A DNA stretch of 38,737 bases, from positions 1 through 38,737 of the forward strand of contig JACTNC010000049.1 in assembly GCA_014584295.1 (NCBI GenBank), given 5' to 3'. Below the pieces are notes generated by a model, which saw nothing but the letters and a program-made list of their open reading frames with translations, made no database searches and was not told where the DNA came from. Source of the stretch: Verrucomicrobiota bacterium (GTDB taxonomy: Bacteria > Verrucomicrobiota > Verrucomicrobiia > Opitutales > Opitutaceae). Shown in pieces: positions 1 to 6,451 of this stretch; the stretch's first letter is position 1; every line of letters starts with the position of its first letter. The position numbers and the translations under genes are program-made.

Positions 1-153
1 CGCCACTCGTTTGCCACGCATCTGCTGGAGGCCGGGACGGATATTCGCACCGTGCAGGAATTGCTGGGGCACCAGAGCGTCGAGACCACGCAGATCTACA
101 CGCATGTGATGCAAAAACCGGGGCTGGGCGTGCGGTCGGCGCTGGATGGGTGA
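1..153 (+). CDS. intI: Integron-type tyrosine recombinase, 3' end only
   Basis: Frame 1 is open from the window edge to the TGA at 151-153, giving the last 50 residues of a tyrosine recombinase. The fragment shows box II: an [10 protein letters not shown] segment, the LLGH histidine motif and the nucleophile tyrosine in QIYTHV. It ends GVRSALDG, which resembles the GVRSP(A/L)D tail typical of integron integrases and differs from XerC/XerD tails. By family, such enzymes recombine attI and attC sites of gene cassettes. The N-terminus and catalytic arginine I lie outside the window, so integrity cannot be judged. The alternative is a general phage or Xer recombinase, which is less likely because of the C-terminal tail. 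Confidence 0.8.
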   Translation, partial: RHSFATHLLEAGTDIRTVQELLGHQSVETTQIYTHVMQKPGLGVRSALDG

Positions 154-467
154 GCAGTGGCGAGGGGGTCCGAGGCGCGCCCCGCAGCTCAGGACCGGTT
201 GCCGGTTGGTTCGCGGCTGGAATGGGAGCGTTTCCATGCGAACTGCATGCCAAGTTCCCCGGGATTTTGAATGCTACACGAAGTGCGCTGATCCAGATTC
301 CTTGAGCTTTTGGTTTTTACTCAGAAGGACGCAAAGATCGCAGGGGTTTGTTTTTCAAGGGGCGGCAAGAAAGGGGTGATGCCTTCGGGCAAGGATTCCA
401 AGTTTGCGACGGGCTCCAGGGTTTTGGCATCCAGATATGGTTCAACTGACGAAACGGCAGCACTGCT
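154..467. other. Intergenic, no gene recognised
   Basis: This 314-bp stretch lies between the recombinase stop and tRNA-Leu. Short open frames exist but none has recognisable protein character or a convincing start. I looked for attC-type pairs (GTTRRRY with RYYYAAC) and saw one isolated RYYYAAC-like heptamer near 440-447 without a partner, so no cassette site is called. No terminator-like hairpin with a T-run is evident. Confidence 0.5.
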
Positions 468-553
468 TGGTGCCCGGGGCGGGGCTCGAACCCGCAAGTC
501 CTTTCGGACAGCGCATTTTAAGTGCGCAGCGTATACCGTTCCGCCACCCGGGC
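468..553 (-). tRNA. tRNA-Leu(UAA)
   Basis: Read on the minus strand, an 86-nt class II tRNA can be folded. The acceptor stem pairs GCCCGGG with CCCGGGC, followed by discriminator A and an encoded CCA (468-470). The anticodon stem GCGCA/TGCGC encloses the loop CTTAAAA, giving anticodon UAA. A long variable arm closes around GAAA, and the T arm has the loop TTCGAGC. The long variable arm and the anticodon identify leucine, decoding UUA. It is transcribed away from uup. Confidence 0.97.
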
Positions 554-575
554 AAAGGAAGGCTCATTCCGTAGC

Positions 576-604
576 AGAATATCGTGTGGGGGTGCCAGCT
601 TGAA
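576..604 (-). promoter_or_regulatory. Possible promoter of tRNA-Leu
   Basis: On the minus strand a TTCAAG element (599-604) and a TATTCT element (576-581) are separated by 17 nt and lie 22 nt upstream of the mature tRNA 5' end. The hexamers match the sigma-70 consensus at three and four positions respectively. Position and spacing fit, but the -35 match is weak. Confidence 0.3.
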
Positions 605-788
605 TGTCCGCAATGTCCGATCCCCCCAACGACTTGCCCAGTGCCCTGTTGGCGACAATTACACTTCCCTGGCTTGGAGAGTACCGTTTGAGGGGATCGA
701 GGGGAACGGGGCAGATGCAATGTTTCGACGTATCGCGCCCGCTCAAGGAGCTGTTTGTCCGCCGCTTCCCGCAAAAGCTCACCCATGC

Positions 789-2594
789 CTACTTGAGCGC
801 CTCGAGTTCCTCCCAGCGCGCAAAGGCCGCCGCATGGGCCGCTTCGAGTTCGAAGACTCTCGCGCGGGCCTCCGCGACCACGGTGGCAGGCTGCTGGTAG
901 AAGGACGGATCGGCCAGTTTTGCCGACAGCTCGTGCTGCTCAGTTTCGATCTTCTCGATCTGCGCCGGCAGGTTTTCGAGTTCCTTCCGCTCTTTTGAAC
1001 CAAGCTTGCGCACCTTGGTTGCGCCACCCTTGGAAACGGGCGCCGCGACGGGCGTCGCCTTGCTCGCCTTCAGCGCTGCCGCCGCAGCCGCCTTCTCTTT
1101 CTCCTTCAGCCAGTCGCTGTAGCCGCCGACGTACTCGCCGATGCGTCCCTCCCCTTCGAACACCATTGTGCTGCTCACCACATTGTCCAGGAAATCGCGA
1201 TCATGGCTCACCACTAGAAGCGTGCCCTGATACTCGACAAGCAGATCCTCCAGCAGGTCGAGCGTCTCGGCATCGAGATCATTGGTGGGCTCGTCCATCA
1301 CGAGCACATTCGCGGGTTTGGTAAACAGGCGCGCCAGCAACAGCCGGTTGCGTTCGCCTCCCGAGAGCACCCGTGCCGGTGTGCGCGCCCGGTCGGGGGC
1401 AAACAGAAAATCCTGAAGGTAGCTGATCACGTGACGCGTCCGCCCGTCGATCGTGACGGTCTCGTTGCCATCAGCGATATTGTCCGCAACCGTCCGGTTG
1501 TCGTCGATCTGCCCGCGAAACTGATCGAAATACACCACCTCAAGTCGGCTGCCATGCTTGATCTCACCCGAGGTCGGTTTCAGTTCTCCCAGCAGCAGCT
1601 TGATGAGTGTGGTTTTTCCCGCGCCATTGGGACCGATCAATCCGATCTTGTCGCCCCGCGTGATCAGCGTCGTGAAATCGCTCACCAGCGGTCGGCCATC
1701 ACCGAAGGCGAATGAAATCCCGTCGGCTTCAACAACCTTCACGCCCGATCGCTCGGCCTCGGCCAGGCGCATCGCGACATTTCCCGTGCGTTCACGACGC
1801 GCCGCGCGCTCGGCCCGCATCTTCATGAGGGCGTGGATGCGTCCCTGCGCACGCGACCGCTGCGCCTTGACGCCCTTTCGAATCCACACCTCCTCCTGCG
1901 CGAGTTTCTTGTCAAACAGCGCCTGCTGCCTCTCCTCCGCCTCCATCACCTCTTCCTTGCGCACGAGGTACGTGTCATAGTCGCACGCCCAGCTCGCAAG
2001 TCGACCGCGATCGAGGTCGACAATCCGGGTGGCCAGGCGACGCAGAAACGCCCGATCATGGGTCACAAAAAACAGCGAGAGTTTCTCCGTAAGCAGAAAA
2101 TCCTCGAGCCAAAGGATGGACTCGATGTCGAGGTGATTGGTGGGCTCATCCAGCAGCAGCAGATCGGGCTGCCCGGCCAGCGCGCGCGCGAGGAGTGCGC
2201 GACGCTTCAGGCCCCCCGACAGCCGGGTGAAATCGGCATCAGGATCGAGTTGAAGGCGGTCGATGAGATCATCGACCCGCACATCGCGTTCCCACTCCTC
2301 TTCATGGTCGTGCAGCGGACGCAGCCCTGATGTCACCAGCGTCCGGACGTCGCCCTCGATTTCCGCGGGAATCTCCTGCGTCAGCCGCGTGAAGACGGAG
2401 CCCGGTTCGCGAAAGACCTGACCCGAGTCGGGTTTGATCTCTCCGGCGATGATCTTCATCAGCGTCGATTTGCCCGCGCCATTGCGCCCCAACAAGCAGA
2501 CACGCTCACCCGGATCCACTTGGAAATTGGCTTTCTCCAGAATGTACGGGCCACCAAAGCTGAGGGAAACGTCGAGCAGGCTGAACAAGGACAT
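789..2594 (-). CDS. uup: ABC-F family ATPase, Uup type
   Basis: A soluble tandem ABC ATPase of about 600 residues. The first cassette has Walker A GRNGAGKST (around residues 36-44), signature LSGGLKRR and Walker B LLLLDEPTNHLD. The second has GPNGAGKTT, LSGGERNR and VLVMDEPTNDLD. The C-terminal tail, rich in K, E and A, is a predicted coiled coil (LPAQIEKIETEQHEL onward), as in Uup, which binds DNA or ribosomes. There are no membrane segments, which fits the ABC-F class acting on ribosomes or nucleic acid. The ATG at 2594 is preferred because homologues begin near MSLFSLLDVSLSFGG. An in-frame GTG at 2621 would add nine residues, and neither has a clear ribosome site. It follows the VOC genes on the same strand with an 82-bp gap. 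Confidence 0.93.
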   Translation of the reverse strand: MSLFSLLDVSLSFGGPYILEKANFQVDPGERVCLLGRNGAGKSTLMKIIAGEIKPDSGQVFREPGSVFTRLTQEIPAEIEGDVRTLVTSGLRPLHDHEEEWERDVRVDDLIDRLQLDPDADFTRLSGGLKRRALLARALAGQPDLLLLDEPTNHLDIESILWLEDFLLTEKLSLFFVTHDRAFLRRLATRIVDLDRGRLASWACDYDTYLVRKEEVMEAEERQQALFDKKLAQEEVWIRKGVKAQRSRAQGRIHALMKMRAERAARRERTGNVAMRLAEAERSGVKVVEADGISFAFGDGRPLVSDFTTLITRGDKIGLIGPNGAGKTTLIKLLLGELKPTSGEIKHGSRLEVVYFDQFRGQIDDNRTVADNIADGNETVTIDGRTRHVISYLQDFLFAPDRARTPARVLSGGERNRLLLARLFTKPANVLVMDEPTNDLDAETLDLLEDLLVEYQGTLLVVSHDRDFLDNVVSSTMVFEGEGRIGEYVGGYSDWLKEKEKAAAAAALKASKATPVAAPVSKGGATKVRKLGSKERKELENLPAQIEKIETEQHELSAKLADPSFYQQPATVVAEARARVFELEAAHAAAFARWEELEALK

Positions 2595-2676
2595 GGACGC
2601 ATCCAAGGAAGACGCGTCCACCGTTCGGTGCGAGGGATTTCTTTTCCGACAGCGCGCTTGACGAGCGAAAAGCCCC

Positions 2677-3147
2677 TCAAGCGCCCGCCACCTGCATCAC
2701 CGGCCCGCAGGTTTCACATCCGGACATTTCACTCTCCAGAGCCTCGACTGCAGGCAGACGCTCACTCACGCAAATCAGGATACCATTGGGATCACGTGTC
2801 ATGAAGTGCCTGGCCCCACGCTTTTGCGCAACGGGGGGTGACGCTATCGGAGCGCCCGCGGACCTGATACGATCAAACTCCGCATCCAGATCGCAAACCT
2901 CAAGATTGAGCCAGAGGCCGCGCCCGTCGGTCGCGCTGATGAGCTCGGATGGATTTCCATCAACCTCATGCTCGAGTATGCTCAATTGCGCGCCACTGGA
3001 GTGCTGCAAATGAACGCGGGTATTGTTTTCAGAAAGGGTGCGGAAACCCAGGATGGCAGTGTAGAAATCCCAGGTTTCATAGAAACGGGCTGTGACGATC
3101 CCGAGAAAAAAGTCAGCCGGTTGCCGGCGTGCGGATGAAATGCTCAT
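2677..3147 (-). CDS. VOC-superfamily (glyoxalase/dioxygenase fold) protein
   Basis: A 156-residue single-domain protein with the vicinal-oxygen-chelate pattern. It opens with a beta strand and helix (FFLGIVTARFYETWDFYTAILGF), has a central GAQLSILEH strand, and ends in the typical MTRDPNGILICV segment. Members bind a divalent metal and act on small molecules or sequester drugs. Here the metal ligands cannot be assigned with confidence and no substrate is suggested. The gene begins 14 bp after the preceding VOC gene on the same strand, so the two are probably co-transcribed and may be diverged duplicates. The short cysteine-bearing tail (SGCETCG) is unusual for the fold. Confidence 0.8.
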   Translation of the reverse strand: MSISSARRQPADFFLGIVTARFYETWDFYTAILGFRTLSENNTRVHLQHSSGAQLSILEHEVDGNPSELISATDGRGLWLNLEVCDLDAEFDRIRSAGAPIASPPVAQKRGARHFMTRDPNGILICVSERLPAVEALESEMSGCETCGPVMQVAGA

Positions 3148-3161
3148 GGGTTTGCAGGGGT

Positions 3162-3542
3162 TCAGGGCGACGCAGTCGCAAGGCGGTGGTGGATCGTCAC
3201 GGGGTTGCCGTCGGGATCTCCGACAATCGCCAGTCGGCAGGCTGGAGTTACCATCGGTTCCTGATAGAAAGGCACGCGGCTATCGCGCAGCGTCGCGATG
3301 GTTTGATCGAAATCCTCAACCTCAAAGGCCACGCATGGTCCCATCCCGCTGGGCTTCGGGGCTTCCATGAAATTGGAAATCGCGAAGGTGGAACCCGCGA
3401 TCTCGTATTCGATCCACGCCTTCTCGCCGTGATCATAAACCTGTGACGTTTTCAATTGTAGGACGCCTTCATAAAAGGAACGGGAACGGGCGATGTTGGA
3501 TACCGGATAGCCGGTAAATGCGATTTCAGTGACGCGAGGCAT
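3162..3542 (-). CDS. VOC-superfamily protein, small
   Basis: A 126-residue VOC-fold protein. It starts ITEIAFTGYPVSNIARSRSFYEGVLQL and ends with GDPDGNPVTIHHR, which mark the two halves of the fold. The ATG at 3542 has a good upstream AAGGA about 6 nt away, which supports this start. Its downstream neighbour is a second VOC gene 14 bp on. Upstream on the same strand is a WYL-type regulator 75 bp away, so the three may form one transcription unit. The substrate is unknown; glyoxalase-like or binding functions are both possible for the family. Confidence 0.82.
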   Translation of the reverse strand: MPRVTEIAFTGYPVSNIARSRSFYEGVLQLKTSQVYDHGEKAWIEYEIAGSTFAISNFMEAPKPSGMGPCVAFEVEDFDQTIATLRDSRVPFYQEPMVTPACRLAIVGDPDGNPVTIHHRLATASP

Positions 3543-3617
3543 GGGATTCCTTGGGTATAGAGATACGTCTGCCGCGATTGCGGCGAGTCACCACCCTAGC
3601 AAATCTCACTGACAACG

Positions 3618-4649
3618 TTATGTCAGGATGCTTTCAGACCGGCTTTCCACAGGGCTTCCATTCAAGGATTCCCGAGTTGCTCCGGCAATCTCGGAGGCGG
3701 CATTCGGCTTATGATTATCAAGTATTTGGCGAGCTTCCTGAACAACGCATTCCCTCAACTCCTCAGGCGCGACTGCCCGGGCACCATCGCCGAAGGTGAG
3801 AATCCAGCGCGCAAGCCATTGCAGGGAGAACGTGCGGACAGTCGCCTCGAATCCGTCATCGCGTTCCACCACCTCCGTCAGTTCGTTGAAGCTTTCGCGA
3901 CGGGCCCGATCGAACGCGAACACGCGGAACCAGATCCTTGCCGTCAGCATCTTTTCCGTCGGCATGGCGTCGTTGAGGTAGCGGTCCAGGGAAAAATCAG
4001 GTCGCGGCGAGAATCTCTCGGAGGTCACCTCCAGTTGAACGAGGCGCTCGAGCTTGAACTGTCGAAGTCCGTCGCGCAGCCGGCACCACCCCACCAGATA
4101 CCACGCTCCATTGTGGAATACGACTCCCAGCGGCTCGACATCCCGGCGGGTTATTTCATTGCGGCTGGGAACCCGATAGTCGAAACGCAGAACCCGGCGC
4201 GAGATCACCGCCTGCTGAATGGGAAGGAGGACACGCTGGTCGAGCCCGTGGCGAAGGGCTCCGTTTCCCGCAACGAGCATGCCGCGCCCGAGTCGGTCGA
4301 TGTCGTCCTGTTGATCCTGGGGAAGAACCGCGCGGAGCTTGAGAAGCGCGGACGCCATGGCCGACGACAACGACGAGTCGGTGAACTTTTGCACCATTTC
4401 CCCTCCCACAAACAGCGCCATCGCTTCATCGGCGGTGAAACTCACCGGCGGCAGGTGGTAGCCTTTCACCAGCGTGTATCCCACCCCCGCTTCTCCCGTC
4501 AGCGGCACCCCCGCTTCGCAGAGGGCGACCACATCCCGGTACACGGTGCGAACGCTGACCTCGAAATGACGGGCAAGCTCCTCGGCGCGCACCAGACGGC
4601 GCCCCTGGAAATACATGACCATCGCGACGAGGCGATCGGTACGGTTCAT
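3618..4649 (-). CDS. YafY-type HTH/WYL transcriptional regulator
   Basis: A 343-residue cytoplasmic regulator. Residues 1-60 form a DeoR-like winged helix (RLVAMVMYFQGRRLVRAEEL, then VSVRTVYRDVVAL as the recognition segment). The C-terminal half carries the WYL domain, with the diagnostic AWYLVGWCR and the following LRQFKLERL segment. WYL domains sense ligands, in some cases nucleic acids. The ATG at 4649 is chosen because GAGGGG lies about 4 nt upstream and homologues begin MNRTDRL. A longer open frame to 4853 would cover the divergent promoter region. It precedes two VOC genes on the same strand, its likely targets together with itself, and is divergent from the gene at 4788. Confidence 0.88.
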   Translation of the reverse strand: MNRTDRLVAMVMYFQGRRLVRAEELARHFEVSVRTVYRDVVALCEAGVPLTGEAGVGYTLVKGYHLPPVSFTADEAMALFVGGEMVQKFTDSSLSSAMASALLKLRAVLPQDQQDDIDRLGRGMLVAGNGALRHGLDQRVLLPIQQAVISRRVLRFDYRVPSRNEITRRDVEPLGVVFHNGAWYLVGWCRLRDGLRQFKLERLVQLEVTSERFSPRPDFSLDRYLNDAMPTEKMLTARIWFRVFAFDRARRESFNELTEVVERDDGFEATVRTFSLQWLARWILTFGDGARAVAPEELRECVVQEARQILDNHKPNAASEIAGATRESLNGSPVESRSESILT

Positions 4650-4787
4650 AGTACCCCTCAAACTGCCTGATAGCCCCCCGGGGCGCCAATCCGATTCTTG
4701 CGCTTCGCCGTGATTCTCGCTCCACCCCAGGGATCTTTTGTCACTCCGTCGTTGCGGAACGAAGTTCACTGGAGAAAATCCTGCTCC

Positions 4788-5258
4788 ATGAAAGTATCGT
4801 TCACGCCGGCGGAGTTTGCACGGGTGCTTGAGCTGGTTCACTTCGGCATGCACGTGGTAACCGCCTATCAGGGCCCCGAAACCGCGGCGGCGAAACGTTA
4901 TCAGGACATCGAAGGCAAGCTGTTGAGTCTCGCGCAGTCGCTGGAGTGTGAGGATCTGGTCGAAACAGGCCCCGACGGTCGCCTCAGGCCCTCCGCGAAA
5001 ATCACCAAGGAGGAACGCGTCGAGCAGGTTCTTTCAGAGCACACCAACGACGCCTTCTGGCATGAACTGGTCGCGCGCCTCTCGGATCGTGACTACTCCG
5101 CCGATCAGGCAAAGCGTCACCTGGCGTCCTCAACACCCGGCCTTGAAGCCCCGCCCTCCCTTGAGGAGGAACTCAAGAAGATTGAGGATGCCTATTGGAA
5201 GGAGTTCGAGAAACACGACCTCAATCACGTCTATGTCCTCCGCGGCGGAAAGGGGTAA
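4788..5258 (+). CDS. Conserved-looking hypothetical cytoplasmic protein
   Basis: A 156-residue protein that I do not recognise. It begins MKVSFTPAEFARVLELVHFG and is mostly helical and acidic, with many E, D and K residues and no signal peptide or membrane segment. A proline break near residue 120 separates an N-terminal helical domain from a charged C-terminal helix (EEELKKIEDAYWKEFEKHD). The ATG at 4788 follows a GGAG about 13 nt upstream, a little far, and is preferred over the frame opening at 4698, which overlaps the divergent promoter region. Coding character is good. It is divergent from the WYL regulator and convergent with the S4 gene. Confidence 0.7.
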   Translation: MKVSFTPAEFARVLELVHFGMHVVTAYQGPETAAAKRYQDIEGKLLSLAQSLECEDLVETGPDGRLRPSAKITKEERVEQVLSEHTNDAFWHELVARLSDRDYSADQAKRHLASSTPGLEAPPSLEEELKKIEDAYWKEFEKHDLNHVYVLRGGKG

Positions 5259-5268
5259 CCGCCTCGGA

Positions 5269-5760
5269 TCATGAGGGACTTCCGTTGTCCTTCCCATTGG
5301 CGCGCCGAAGGACTAAGCGATCAATCGGTAGGGTGTCCAAGCTTGCCGCCCCCAGCAACCGATCGATCTGTCGACGATCCCGCTTGGTGGGCCGCCCTGA
5401 ACCACGCTCGCGCGCAAGCGGATGCTGGATGCGCTGCTCACGGGCCTTTTCCCATTCGCCCGGCGGCGTACGATCCTCGCAATAGGCGCTGACCTGGGGT
5501 GCACCGACGCGCGATCTCGGCACCGCAAGCACGACAAGAGTTCGAATCACGACGCCCTGCCGCACATGGATCGTTTCACCGGGGCGCACATCCCGCGCCG
5601 GTTTCACAGGCTGGTCGCCGATGGTTACACTGCCCGCACGGCAGGCGTCAGAGGCGAGGCTCCGCGTCTTGTAAACGCGCACCGACCACAGCCACTTGTC
5701 GACGCGGGAGGCAGATTCAGAAACCGGGGGATTCAAGGATAAGCAGCGGCATCCAGCCAA
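5269..5760 (-). CDS. S4-domain RNA-binding protein, Hsp15-like
   Basis: About 160 residues. An S4 RNA-binding domain occupies the N-terminal half, with RVDKWLWSVRVYKTRSLASDAC, AGSVTIGDQPVKP and the RPGETIHVR strand. A basic tail follows (RGSGRPTKRDRRQIDRLL). This layout matches heat-shock protein 15, which binds 50S subunits carrying stalled nascent chains. The start is uncertain. The frame opens with TTG codons at 5760 and 5736 and no ATG precedes the S4 domain, so the N-terminus is provisional. It is convergent with the gene at 4788, 10 bp apart. Confidence 0.85.
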   Translation of the reverse strand: MAGCRCLSLNPPVSESASRVDKWLWSVRVYKTRSLASDACRAGSVTIGDQPVKPARDVRPGETIHVRQGVVIRTLVVLAVPRSRVGAPQVSAYCEDRTPPGEWEKAREQRIQHPLARERGSGRPTKRDRRQIDRLLGAASLDTLPIDRLVLRRANGKDNGSPS

Positions 5761-5761
5761 A

Positions 5762-5791
5762 TAAAACGCCGCGAGTGTGACACTCGCGGCG
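5762..5791 (-). terminator. Rho-independent terminator of the DUF3016 gene
   Basis: A perfect 11-bp stem (5767-5777 with 5781-5791) with a 3-nt loop is followed on the minus strand by TTTTAT. It lies 33 nt beyond the stop of the DUF3016 gene and just before the S4 gene. Confidence 0.85.
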
Positions 5792-5823
5792 GTGAGATCG
5801 AATCAAATCAGAATCGGGTCGGG

Positions 5824-6339
5824 CTACTTCTTGTCCCGCAATTTTGCGCCCATCCACTCGTTGAGAATGTCCTTCTCATAACGCAGCGGGTCCTGGCGGT
5901 CGATGGTCAGCCGCATCGTGAAGGCGAGGTCGAACAGGTTCTCCTGCCCCTCCTTGACTACCGCGCCTGCGGCATCCGTGACCTTGTAGGTAAACTTGAA
6001 TCGCGGCGGATAGATGTCCTTCACGATGCGGATATCGTCCGCACGCGGACCACGCCACGGTTCATATTCTCCGGCAAGATCGATGTCGCTGAAAGTGATC
6101 GTCAGCTTCTGTCCTGCAGGCAGGAGTTTGTCGGCACGTTTCGTGATGTATTCGCGGATCTCTGACAGGATCGCGTCGCGGCCCTTTTCAGTGCCGAACG
6201 AACTGTCCTTCACATCCGTAAAATTCTCCGGATCCGTGAAGTTCACTTCGACGCGGCTGGTGGGTACTTTCTTGTCCTCGGCAAAGGCCGCACCGGCCCC
6301 CGCGAGAGCAAGGATCAAGAACAGTCGAATGGTTTTCAT
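5824..6339 (-). CDS. DUF3016 family exported protein
   Basis: A 171-residue protein with a Sec signal peptide (MKTIRLFLILALAGAGAAFA, cleavage after AFA). The mature part matches the DUF3016 pattern: VEVNFTDPENFTDV, a LPAGQKLTITFSDIDLAGEYEPW core, a PPRFKFTYKV strand and a closing LRYEKDILNEWM segment. The family is periplasmic or outer-membrane associated and has no known activity. The ATG at 6339 starts exactly at the signal peptide; an upstream in-frame TTG at 6372 would add 11 polar residues and is less likely. It stands alone, with its own terminator at 5762-5791. Confidence 0.85.
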   Translation of the reverse strand: MKTIRLFLILALAGAGAAFAEDKKVPTSRVEVNFTDPENFTDVKDSSFGTEKGRDAILSEIREYITKRADKLLPAGQKLTITFSDIDLAGEYEPWRGPRADDIRIVKDIYPPRFKFTYKVTDAAGAVVKEGQENLFDLAFTMRLTIDRQDPLRYEKDILNEWMGAKLRDKK

Positions 6340-6451
6340 AGGATGAAGGTATTGTTGATTTCTGTGACTCAAAGTAGCGCGAAATGTTTCACTCGCCAGT
6401 AACTCCGCTGATTTTTTTGCATTGGTCGTTGTCTTACTGTCCGAATTGGAA

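Noticed and set aside
440..447. attC half-site (GTTCAAC)
   Set aside because: A single RYYYAAC heptamer without a matching GTTRRRY or inner boxes; expected by chance.
604..900. Small plus-strand open frame between tRNA-Leu and uup
   Set aside because: A third of it is antisense to the Uup tail, there is no ribosome site, and no protein family is suggested.
3711..4670. Plus-strand open frame of 319 codons opposite the WYL regulator
   Set aside because: It is a shadow of a clear HTH/WYL gene that has its own ribosome site.
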